Shown here piece by piece: positions 8,153 to 14,621 of a stretch of DNA of 16,775 nt. Source of the stretch: Proteobacteria bacterium UBA1858 (GTDB lineage Bacteria > Pseudomonadota > Gammaproteobacteria > UBA4575); the NCBI GenBank assembly GCA_002338385.1, contig DDIE01000080.1, forward strand, positions 1 through 16,775. Reading direction: 5' to 3'. The position numbers and the translations under genes are program-made. Position 1 is the stretch's first letter. Each line of letters opens with the position of its first letter. The notes beneath the pieces were generated by a model. That model was not told the origin of the DNA and did no database searches. It saw nothing but the letters and a program-made list of their open reading frames with translations.

Positions 8153-8369
8153 AGTAGTCCTCGTCACGCTGAACTAATTTGCGCAATAACTTGGCACAGT
8201 TGACGATAATTAGATAGGCTAAAAATCCATAAAAAGCATAAAAACCAAACCACTCCTCAAATGCAAAATGACCATGTTTATGATGGAATATATCTGCACA
8301 TAGCAAGCCCAGACAGATCGCATAGAGCAAGTAGATTAATGTATTTATAAACTTCTTATTCTCGAGCAT
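8145..8369 (-). CDS. Conserved-looking 74-aa small membrane protein of the antiporter cluster
   Basis: The product has two predicted transmembrane helices (about residues 7-27 and 41-62) joined by a His-rich loop with FHHKHGHFAFEEW at 28-40. The second helix has an aromatic face, GFYAFYGFLAYL, and the tail is charged, ending RDEDYYD. The gene sits between two D-like subunits, 6 nt after one and overlapping the next by 8 nt, so it is certainly co-transcribed and probably made with them. From memory, proteins with a similar helix 2 and DEDYYD tail occur in related antiporter clusters of other proteobacteria, but I cannot confirm this here and know no assigned function. It is too short for, and has no motif of, MrpC, F or G, all of which are present elsewhere in the cluster. 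A structural or metal-binding accessory subunit is the natural hypothesis. Confidence 0.85.
   Translation of the reverse strand: MLENKKFINTLIYLLYAICLGLLCADIFHHKHGHFAFEEWFGFYAFYGFLAYLIIVNCAKLLRKLVQRDEDYYD
8158..8162 (-). promoter_or_regulatory. Ribosome binding site of the third D-like subunit
   Basis: GAGGA on the - strand, inside the codons for the DEDYYD tail of the 74-aa protein and five bases before the ATG at 8152. It favours that ATG over the in-frame GTG at 8167, which has no Shine-Dalgarno. Confidence 0.55.
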
Positions 8370-8375
8370 AGTGCT

Positions 8376-9827
8376 TTAGTCAAGTGATTGAAGAAAATGA
8401 TAAATATAAGGCATTAGGAAAAACAGCGCTAAGCATGAAATTGCAGTCACAGACAGTGGCAGCAGCAGTGCCTTGGGCGCCTCTTGCAGTCGCGGTTTAT
8501 TTGCGTTTGGCTTGAGCGAAAAAGCCTGAATACTAATAGGCATGAGATACACTATGTTTAATAGCGTGCTCACAAGAAATGCGCCAGCAATCAGCACGTG
8601 ACTGGCACTCAACGCGCCATCGATTAAAAACCATTTACTCCAGCTACCCGCCAGAGGCGGCAGGCCAATAATACTCAATGCAGCGATGGTATATGCAGTC
8701 ATCGTGATAGGCATACTGTAGCCTATACCTTGCATGTCACTGATATTGGTTTTCTTGCTTGCGGTATAAATGGCTCCGGCGCAAAAGAATAAAGTAATCT
8801 TGCCAACGGCATGGGTGACCAAATGTAGGCTGGCACCGACCATACTGACAGTTGTGGCTAAAGCAGCACCCAAGACAATATAAGCCAACTGACTTATGGT
8901 TGAATAGGCGAGGCGTGCTTTTAAGTTATCTTGCTGGATAGCCACTAGTGATGCCAGCAGCATGGTGAGTGTTGCCAGCCAGATAATCGCTGTACTGGCC
9001 CCTGTAGCATGCAGTACATCTAAGCCAAAAATATAGACACTAATTTTTAATACACAGAACACACCTGCCTTCACTACTGCAACAGCGTGTAATAGTGCAC
9101 TGACAGGTGTCGGGGCAACCATGGCAGAAGGGAGCCAGCGATGGAATGGCATCAGTCCCGCTTTACCAATACCTAAAATAAACAAGCTAAACAGAATCAA
9201 TAGCAAGCCATCGGAGAGCTGACCCGCGAGAATACCCCCGACGGTGAAATCCAAGCTGGCTGTCAGTTGCCACGTCCACAAGATGGCGACCAATAAAAAG
9301 CCTATCGAAGAGGTCAGTAAGATACCCAGATAAGTACGTGCACCTTTTTTAGCGCTATCGTTACCTTTATGAGCAACCAGCGGATAAGTACTGAATGTCA
9401 GTGCTTCGTAAAAGATAAACAGAGTGAGTAAATTTGCCGCATAAGCGATCCCCATCACCGCTGCCATGGCAATACAAAAGCAGATATAAAATCGGGCTAG
9501 ATGTTTTTCTTTATTAGCGTTCATGTAGCCGATGGCATAAATAGTTGTCACCAGCCAGAGTGCAGCGCCAACCATGGCATATAACAGTCCCAGCGGCTCA
9601 ACGTGAAATGCCAGAGGAATACCGGCAATGATTGGATACAAGCGGACGACTTGATCGGAGAGGTGTGCGTCGGAATTAAGTATGTACACTGTGATCAGCA
9701 GTAATACCATAGCACTGGCTACGAAAATAATTTCTACCATGCGCCGGTATTTTCGCAACAGGAAAATAAGCATGGCACCGAACACGGGAGTCAACAGGCT
9801 GGCGGCAATGGCAATATTAAGATTCAT
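8376..9827 (-). CDS. Proton-conducting antiporter-like subunit D, second copy (MrpD/NuoM-N family)
   Basis: A 483-aa polytopic protein with the core of the proton-conducting transporter family. Conserved charges are E141 (FYEALTFSTYPLV, TM5), K222 and H229 (GIGKAGLMPFHRWLP, TM7), H248 and K253 (LLHAVAVVKAGVF, TM8), K303 (QQDNLKARLAYS) and K343 (THAVGKITLFF). The PTPVSALLHA and GLPPLAGSWSKW segments match the NuoM/NuoN/MrpD group. The ATG at 9827 shares one base with the stop of the first copy (TAATG), which implies termination-reinitiation coupling. Its divergence from the other two D-like proteins suggests a distinct module rather than a recent duplicate. It could fill the place of the missing N-terminal domain of MrpA, though that assignment needs a tree. 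Confidence 0.92.
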   Translation of the reverse strand: MNLNIAIAASLLTPVFGAMLIFLLRKYRRMVEIIFVASAMVLLLITVYILNSDAHLSDQVVRLYPIIAGIPLAFHVEPLGLLYAMVGAALWLVTTIYAIGYMNANKEKHLARFYICFCIAMAAVMGIAYAANLLTLFIFYEALTFSTYPLVAHKGNDSAKKGARTYLGILLTSSIGFLLVAILWTWQLTASLDFTVGGILAGQLSDGLLLILFSLFILGIGKAGLMPFHRWLPSAMVAPTPVSALLHAVAVVKAGVFCVLKISVYIFGLDVLHATGASTAIIWLATLTMLLASLVAIQQDNLKARLAYSTISQLAYIVLGAALATTVSMVGASLHLVTHAVGKITLFFCAGAIYTASKKTNISDMQGIGYSMPITMTAYTIAALSIIGLPPLAGSWSKWFLIDGALSASHVLIAGAFLVSTLLNIVYLMPISIQAFSLKPNANKPRLQEAPKALLLPLSVTAISCLALFFLMPYIYHFLQSLD

Positions 9828-11299
9828 TATAACAGTGACTCCACAGCGGCACTGGCCATACTCACGGGGTAACGATTATCAATACCAAAGTAAACAGTCA
9901 AAAAAATCATCAACCAGGTAGCGGCCAGCAGAAGACGCGGGGTTGCATGCAGACTCACTAATTCAGAAGTCGGTTCGCGAAAGTACATTTGCTCGACGAC
10001 TCGCCAGACATAGACAACTGCTAACAAGGACGTGAACATAACAATAATCGCCAACCACCAAGAGGATGACTCGAAGATCGCTGATACCAAGTACCACTTG
10101 CTGATAAAGCCTGAGGTGGGCGGTATACCTATCAATGCGAGGCCACCCAGCACGAAGGCAGCACATACCCATGGATGGCTGCGCCCCACTCCTGCCAGAC
10201 CCTGGCATTGTGTGGTTTTAATGCTACTGGCTAAACACGCCAGACACATAAACAAGGCACCCTTGATAAAGGCATGATTAAACAAATGAATAATACTGGC
10301 AATCAGGCCCGCTTGAGTCTGTAAGGAAATACCTAAGGTCATGTAGGCGATCTGGCCTAGACTAGAATAAGCCAACATGCGTTTAACATCAGTCTGGAAA
10401 ATGGCCACCAGTGAACTCACAATCACAGCGATGATGGATAGCGGCATTAATATGCTGCTGAGGTGTAATACCTCGAACGAAAATTCAAACCCGAATAGGG
10501 TGTAAAACACTCGATAGAGCAAATAAAGTGCTACTTTAGTTGCCGTGGCAGCTAAAAATATACTCACCGCTGAAGGTGCGTAAGTGTAGGCATTAGGCAG
10601 CCACTGATGTAACGGGAATAATGCCAGCTTCAAAAAGATGCCCACTGTAAAAAATGCAAAAGCGGCATGCACACTGCGAAAACTTGCTATCGTAGAAATA
10701 CGCTGGTGTAAATCCAGCATATTCAGAGTGCCAGTTTGCATATACAGCAAGCCGATGCCAATCAAAATAAAGGTAGCGCCTATGGTACCCATGATCAGAT
10801 ATTGATAAGCCGCCATCAATGCCTTGCGATCACGTCCCATGGCAATTAACGCATACGCGGATAAGGAACTGATTTCCAGAAATACAAATACATTGAACGC
10901 ATCACCGGTCGCTACGATACCCAATAAGCCAGTCATACAAAGTAAAAATGCAGTATAGAATAGGCTGCGTTTGTGCGCAGGAATCTCCTGTTCTAGTAGT
11001 GCTCTGGATGAGATCAAAGTGATGCAGGCGATGGCACTGATTAATACCAGCAAGAGGGCGCTCAAGTGGTCGATGTAATAGCTGATGCCCCATGGGGCTG
11101 GCCAGTTACCCATATTGTAACTCAGCAGGCCGATAGTATTGACTTGCAGCGTGATGGCGATGGATACCAAGAACGTTGCCACACTGATTAAGCTGGTAAA
11201 TATCCAGGCGATACGACTCTTAGGTAACAGGCTGCAGACTGGTGCGGCAATCAGAGGAATGATGACTTGTATTACAGGCAAGTGCGCTGACACTATCAT
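9827..11299 (-). CDS. mnhD: Na+/H+ antiporter subunit D, first copy (MrpD/MnhD)
   Basis: Of the three D-like proteins this 490-aa one is closest in look and position to canonical MrpD, directly following the C subunit. Conserved features are E142 in FVFLEISSLSAYALIA (TM5), K224 and H231 in FLKLALFPLHQWLP (TM7), K255 in ATATKVALYL (TM8), QTDVKRMLAYSS with K306, NHAFIKGALF with K346, and the GIPPTSGFISKW loop. Mrp antiporters exchange Na+ (or Li+/K+) for protons at the cytoplasmic membrane as a multi-subunit complex related to complex I. The start is an ATG at 11299 that overlaps the stop of mnhC by 4 nt (ATGA). Which ion is carried cannot be read from the sequence. Confidence 0.94.
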   Translation of the reverse strand: MIVSAHLPVIQVIIPLIAAPVCSLLPKSRIAWIFTSLISVATFLVSIAITLQVNTIGLLSYNMGNWPAPWGISYYIDHLSALLLVLISAIACITLISSRALLEQEIPAHKRSLFYTAFLLCMTGLLGIVATGDAFNVFVFLEISSLSAYALIAMGRDRKALMAAYQYLIMGTIGATFILIGIGLLYMQTGTLNMLDLHQRISTIASFRSVHAAFAFFTVGIFLKLALFPLHQWLPNAYTYAPSAVSIFLAATATKVALYLLYRVFYTLFGFEFSFEVLHLSSILMPLSIIAVIVSSLVAIFQTDVKRMLAYSSLGQIAYMTLGISLQTQAGLIASIIHLFNHAFIKGALFMCLACLASSIKTTQCQGLAGVGRSHPWVCAAFVLGGLALIGIPPTSGFISKWYLVSAIFESSSWWLAIIVMFTSLLAVVYVWRVVEQMYFREPTSELVSLHATPRLLLAATWLMIFLTVYFGIDNRYPVSMASAAVESLL

Positions 11300-11658
11300 T
11301 CTTGCAACTCTATTTTTTCAATTTCTTGTTCATCCACCGACTGGTAATGCTTATTGATTTTAACGACTAAAGCTAAACCAACAGAGGTGGTTGCAATACT
11401 CACGACAATGGCAGTTAAAATTAATACATGCGGTAACGGATTAGAAAAAACTGTGTAGCCCTTTTCGATGATGGGCGCGGTACCACCGTCAACTTTGCCC
11501 ATGGCGATGAACATAATAAAGACCGATGTCTGAAAGATATTCAGGCCGACAAGTTTTTTAAATAAATTGCTGTGGTCGATAACGATATATAAACCAGCCA
11601 TCATCAGCAGCACACTTATCCAATACGCATACAGATCATTAATCAGAGCACTAATCAT
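11296..11658 (-). CDS. mnhC: Na+/H+ antiporter subunit C (MrpC/MnhC)
   Basis: This 120-aa subunit is homologous to NuoK of complex I, with three transmembrane helices (about 10-27, 38-54 and 76-99). Family motifs are DHSNLFKKLVGLNIFQT (28-44), MGKVDGGTAPI (53-63) and SNPLPHVLILTAIVV (72-86) with TSVGLAL just after. The C-terminal tail (about 101-120) is highly charged and cytoplasmic. It overlaps both its neighbours by 4 nt (ATGA junctions), typical of a coupled operon. No strong Shine-Dalgarno is seen. Confidence 0.95.
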   Translation of the reverse strand: MISALINDLYAYWISVLLMMAGLYIVIDHSNLFKKLVGLNIFQTSVFIMFIAMGKVDGGTAPIIEKGYTVFSNPLPHVLILTAIVVSIATTSVGLALVVKINKHYQSVDEQEIEKIELQE

Positions 11659-12071
11659 TTTTCAAATTTCGCGAAAGCATAGAAAACAGCAAGAATGACA
11701 CTTGCCACTGTGATACCCACACCTAATTCAATAAATAAGATTCCCCAATGTTGTCCAGCAACAGGATCCGCTGCCAGAACATTGTATTCAAGGAAGAGTC
11801 CACCCAGTAACATTCCGGCCACACCGACGGCACAATAAATAAGCAACCCTAGGGCGGCTAGCAACTTAGTGGTCTGGAGAGAAATAATCTTTTCTGTTTT
11901 CTTAATACCATGCAGCAACACATACAAAATGATGCCACTGGCGAATATTACACCGGCTTGAAAACCACCTCCTGGGCCATAATCACCATGGAATTGCACG
12001 TATAGTGCGAACAACAATATTACCGGGATGAGGACATGACTGGTCTCACGCAGGATAGGATTTTTCTTCAT
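11655..12071 (-). CDS. mnhB: Na+/H+ antiporter subunit B (MrpB/MnhB)
   Basis: A 138-aa MnhB-domain protein with four predicted transmembrane helices. The hallmark PGGGFQAGVIFASG lies at 33-46 and FIELGVGITVA at 113-123, both highly conserved in MrpB. The N-terminal ILRETSHVLIPVILLFALYV is also typical. The ATG at 12071 overlaps the preceding stop by 4 nt, with GAGG seven bases upstream as ribosome binding site inside the previous gene. Together with MnhC and the MbhD-MbhE protein it should form the middle of the membrane arm. Confidence 0.95.
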   Translation of the reverse strand: MKKNPILRETSHVLIPVILLFALYVQFHGDYGPGGGFQAGVIFASGIILYVLLHGIKKTEKIISLQTTKLLAALGLLIYCAVGVAGMLLGGLFLEYNVLAADPVAGQHWGILFIELGVGITVASVILAVFYAFAKFEK

Positions 12072-12565
12072 GACTGATCCTCATCCTCTCTGATAGCGCC
12101 AAGTAATAATAAAACTGCGATCAGCGCGGTGAATACTACAGTGACCTCGCCTAAGGTATCAAAGCCGCGATAACTGGCCAGCACTGAAGTGACAATATTA
12201 GGTACGCCAACTTCAGCATAACTATCCTCTAAATAGCGCGGCGCGACATGCTGATGAACCGGGGCCTCGGCGTCACCCCAGGCAGGCATATCCAAGGTTG
12301 AATACATCAGTCCTGCACCCATCACCAACACGGCTAGGAGGGCAGGAAAATGATTACGCCGTTTGAGATCATGATGCTTACCCGTGATGGCAAAAGCGCT
12401 AAGAAATAGTACGGTTGATATGCCCGCACCAACAGCGGCCTCGGTAAATGCGACATCCACTGCATCCAGCACGACAAATAGAATTGCTGAAATTAAGCTG
12501 TATATCCCACCCAGCATGATGACAGAGAGGATATTGCGCATATTGATGATCATAAGCGCAGTCAT
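12068..12565 (-). CDS. MrpA C-terminal module as a separate protein (DUF4040/MbhD + MbhE)
   Basis: This protein corresponds to the C-terminal part of MrpA, which in archaeal Mbh complexes is split into MbhD and MbhE. Counting from the ATG at 12565 (165 aa), the MbhD/DUF4040 part has VVLDAVDVAFTEAAVGAG (31-48) with E42, and the MbhE part has HVAPRYLEDSYAEVGVPN (106-123) and ASYRGFDTLGEVTVV (130-144) with E140; equivalent acidic residues are functionally important in MrpA. No NuoL-like domain precedes it. The start is doubtful: 15 more in-frame codons upstream of the ATG encode a hydrophobic run that completes the first helix expected from the family, but contain no ATG, GTG or TTG. An ATC at 12607-12605, two bases after the mnhG stop, is the best start. 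If used, the protein has 179 aa. Confidence 0.9.
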   Translation of the reverse strand: MTALMIINMRNILSVIMLGGIYSLISAILFVVLDAVDVAFTEAAVGAGISTVLFLSAFAITGKHHDLKRRNHFPALLAVLVMGAGLMYSTLDMPAWGDAEAPVHQHVAPRYLEDSYAEVGVPNIVTSVLASYRGFDTLGEVTVVFTALIAVLLLLGAIREDEDQS

Positions 12566-12609
12566 CGCCAGCAGACTAAGAAAGAATATGGGGACTAAAT
12601 GTTCGATGA

Positions 12610-12924
12610 CTATCTCTTTTTATTGTTTGGTTCTATGTGAGTTCGCTGGTCATACAGGGCGGCATTAACCAGCGCATGAACTGCCGTTGGACCAGTGATG
12701 AACAAGAGTATCAGAATAATAATTAACTTAAGGCTGGTGAGTGTGACACCGGCATGAATGACTAAACCAATAATCAATAACAATGCACCCAGGCTATCGA
12801 TCAGACTTGATGCATGCACGCGCGTAATGAAATTAGGCATAGTAATAACACCATAAGCGCCTATCAGACAGAAAATCAGGCCACCTGAAATAAAGACCGC
12901 ACTAACAATTTCATTCAATGGCAT
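12610..12924 (-). CDS. mnhG: Na+/H+ antiporter subunit G (MrpG/MnhG)
   Basis: A 104-aa MnhG/PhaG-type subunit with three transmembrane segments (about 6-27, 43-60 and 66-90). Diagnostic motifs are the short loop TMPNFITRVHAS (28-39), where most relatives have PD.Y.R.HA, then DSLGALLL and the third-helix TGPTAVHALVNAA (77-89). The tail is polar and charged. The ATG at 12924 is 14 nt after mnhF and has no obvious Shine-Dalgarno. The following gene must start almost at once after the TAG at 12612-12610. Confidence 0.95.
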   Translation of the reverse strand: MPLNEIVSAVFISGGLIFCLIGAYGVITMPNFITRVHASSLIDSLGALLLIIGLVIHAGVTLTSLKLIIILILLFITGPTAVHALVNAALYDQRTHIEPNNKKR

Positions 12925-12938
12925 CGTTAAGTACTTTA

Positions 12939-13214
12939 TTATTGTTCTTCATCGTGTTGGCCGAGATCACCAAAGCGATATATCTTCAGGATGGCTAGGG
13001 TCCCGATGAAGTTGATTAATGCGTACAGCAATGCAATGTCCATGAAACTGGGGCGACCCATAAAAAATCCCAACACCGCTAGTGCCAATACAGTCGTTGT
13101 GCCAAATGCGTTGATGGCCATTATTCTGTCGTATAGCGTCGGGCCCAAGCTGGCGCGTAGCAATAACATCAGCATCACAATCATGAGTGCGACCAAGGCT
13201 GCAGCAAGCATCAT
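12939..13214 (-). CDS. mnhF: Na+/H+ antiporter subunit F (MrpF/MnhF)
   Basis: A 91-aa MnhF/PhaF subunit with three transmembrane helices. The conserved loop GPTLYDRIMAINAFGT lies at 24-39 and the third helix carries FMDIALLYALINFIGTLA (57-74). Two tandem ATGs (13214 and 13211) are possible starts; the first overlaps the mnhE stop (ATGA) and lies behind a purine-rich GAGGGGCGAGG, so either is well placed. The C-terminus is charged and cytoplasmic. Confidence 0.95.
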   Translation of the reverse strand: MMLAAALVALMIVMLMLLLRASLGPTLYDRIMAINAFGTTTVLALAVLGFFMGRPSFMDIALLYALINFIGTLAILKIYRFGDLGQHDEEQ

Positions 13215-13684
13215 CCTCGCCCCTCTAAGCGACAGACTTGAGCATCCATTGCGCCTGTTTTTGCCGAGGCTGCGGTTGTGTCTGTCAGTGCGTGCACAAG
13301 TAATTGGTCGTGTTCAATATCGACACTAATAGTGCCCGGTGTCAATGTGATGCTATTGGCATGGATGGCAATACCGGTGGCTGTTTTTTGATTGACTTTG
13401 AGCTTGAGTGTTTGCGGTTGAATACGACCAGTGATAATGCACCAGGCGACATGTAGATTCGATTTTATGATCTCAAGAAAGAGCCAGGGGAGATAAAATG
13501 GTAGTTTTAGATTGATCAGCAAGCGTTCACAATGAGAGTGATACACTTTCAGTGCCAAGCACAGAGCAGTGACTAACAGACATGACAATACCCCCAGCAC
13601 CAGCAGAGTGGTCTTGAAATAGCCAGACAATAGTAACCAGATCATCAACAAGCTGGCAAAACTGATAAGGAAATGTTTCGACAT
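13211..13684 (-). CDS. mnhE: Na+/H+ antiporter subunit E (MrpE/MnhE)
   Basis: A 157-aa MnhE/PhaE-type subunit: hydrophobic N-terminal half (helices at about 6-20 and 25-46, then PFYLPWLFLEIIKSN at 62-76) and a C-terminal soluble domain with the signature ANSITLTPGTISVDI (109-123) and DQLLVHAL (126-133). It is the first gene of the antiporter cluster on the - strand. Its ATG at 13684 has no Shine-Dalgarno. It stands 55 nt after the SDR gene, with a small hairpin in the gap, so it may be read from the haem promoter, from one of its own, or both. Confidence 0.95.
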   Translation of the reverse strand: MSKHFLISFASLLMIWLLLSGYFKTTLLVLGVLSCLLVTALCLALKVYHSHCERLLINLKLPFYLPWLFLEIIKSNLHVAWCIITGRIQPQTLKLKVNQKTATGIAIHANSITLTPGTISVDIEHDQLLVHALTDTTAASAKTGAMDAQVCRLEGRG

Positions 13685-13705
13685 TTTGAACAGTAATTTT
13701 TATCA

Positions 13706-13720
13706 GGCGTGTGTCACGCC
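13706..13720. repeat. Hairpin between the SDR gene and mnhE
   Basis: GGCGTG, loop TGT, CACGCC: a perfect 6-bp stem in the only real gap between the haem and antiporter genes. Read on the - strand it is followed by TGATAAAAATT and not by a T-run, so it is a poor intrinsic terminator. It could slow polymerase, protect a processed 3' end or bind a regulator. Confidence 0.5.
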
Positions 13721-13739
13721 GGTTAAATAATTAGCAAAA

Positions 13740-14618
13740 TTATGGTGTATTCAGTTTCTCAAAGCAATCAGTCAGGCCAGATTGTAAATCTGGGAAAGCC
13801 AGCTTGACCTTAAGTAATCCTAGCATCTTATCGATGCACAAGCGTTTAGATTCATTGATGAATGACAGCATGGCCGGACTAAGGCTCTGCTCAGCTTGGG
13901 CTAAAGGCACACAATGAGGCTCAGCTAAGCCTGCACGCGCGGCAATTTTGAAAAAATAATCTGACATCGATGTTGGATGACCATCCGCCACATTAAAAAT
14001 ATGATTGCAATAGGTCGTTTGCATTGCACTCAGACACACCTGAGCCAGATCAGCGACATGGATGCGATTACTGTAGGGTGCCTCTTGCGGACATACTACA
14101 GTAATGTCATGCAGGCGCTGCAGTGGAATTCTCTCCGGTCCGTAGATTCCTCCGACACGCAGGATCATGTACTGGCAGTCAGTGGTGGTACAAAAGTTTA
14201 TCAGGCTCTGCTCGGCATGCAGGCGTCTTTTGGCACGCTCTGTCAGCGGTTTGCAGGTTTGTGTCTCATCCACCCATGCACCACCGCAGTCCCCGTATAC
14301 GCCCGAGGTGCTGACATAAACGATGCGTCTCGGAGGGTGCGCGGCACACAGAGCAAGAAAGCTTTGCATACGATGGTCTTGGCAATCAATCGTGCTTGGT
14401 GGGGCGAAGAAATAGATGTCACTGTCACTCAGATCAGGATCACAGGTGCTAGCGCTGACGTGATCTAGATCCAGACATGCACTGGGCAGGCCAGCTTGCT
14501 TGAGAGCAGCGGCACTGGCTTGGCTCTGCACAAGACAGCGCAATTGCTGCCGGCGACTCGCTGGCAATAGTGTACATAGCTGGCGCCCTAGGTAACCACA
14601 ACCAATAATAATATCCAC
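13740..14618 (-). CDS. Extended SDR / NAD-dependent epimerase-like protein (YeeZ-like)
   Basis: A 292-aa Rossmann-fold protein of the atypical extended SDR group that includes E. coli YeeZ. The nucleotide-binding motif is GCGYLG at 6-11, with FFAPP after beta-4 at 70-74 and YVSTSGVYGDCGG at 101-113. At the place where SDR enzymes have Tyr-x3-Lys, this protein has R128-x3-R132 (TERAKRRLHAE), as I recall from YeeZ-like proteins, so normal dehydrogenase/epimerase catalysis is doubtful. RVGGIYGPERIPL follows at 154-166. The start is a GTG at 14618, 3 nt after the hemY stop; it puts the glycine motif at the usual distance from the N-terminus. Co-transcription with hemX and hemY is clear, but no haem-related role is established. 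Confidence 0.88.
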   Translation of the reverse strand: MDIIIGCGYLGRQLCTLLPASRRQQLRCLVQSQASAAALKQAGLPSACLDLDHVSASTCDPDLSDSDIYFFAPPSTIDCQDHRMQSFLALCAAHPPRRIVYVSTSGVYGDCGGAWVDETQTCKPLTERAKRRLHAEQSLINFCTTTDCQYMILRVGGIYGPERIPLQRLHDITVVCPQEAPYSNRIHVADLAQVCLSAMQTTYCNHIFNVADGHPTSMSDYFFKIAARAGLAEPHCVPLAQAEQSLSPAMLSFINESKRLCIDKMLGLLKVKLAFPDLQSGLTDCFEKLNTP

Positions 14619-14621
14619 GTT

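Noticed and set aside
6443..13684. Complex I, membrane-bound hydrogenase or DAB-type inorganic carbon transporter
   Set aside because: No NADH-binding, quinone-module, hydrogenase or DUF2309 (DabA) gene is present, while E, F, G and B subunits specific to Mrp/Mbh systems are.
13706..13720. Intrinsic terminator of the haem operon
   Set aside because: The stem is good, but it is followed by TGATAAAAATT on the - strand, not by a run of T.
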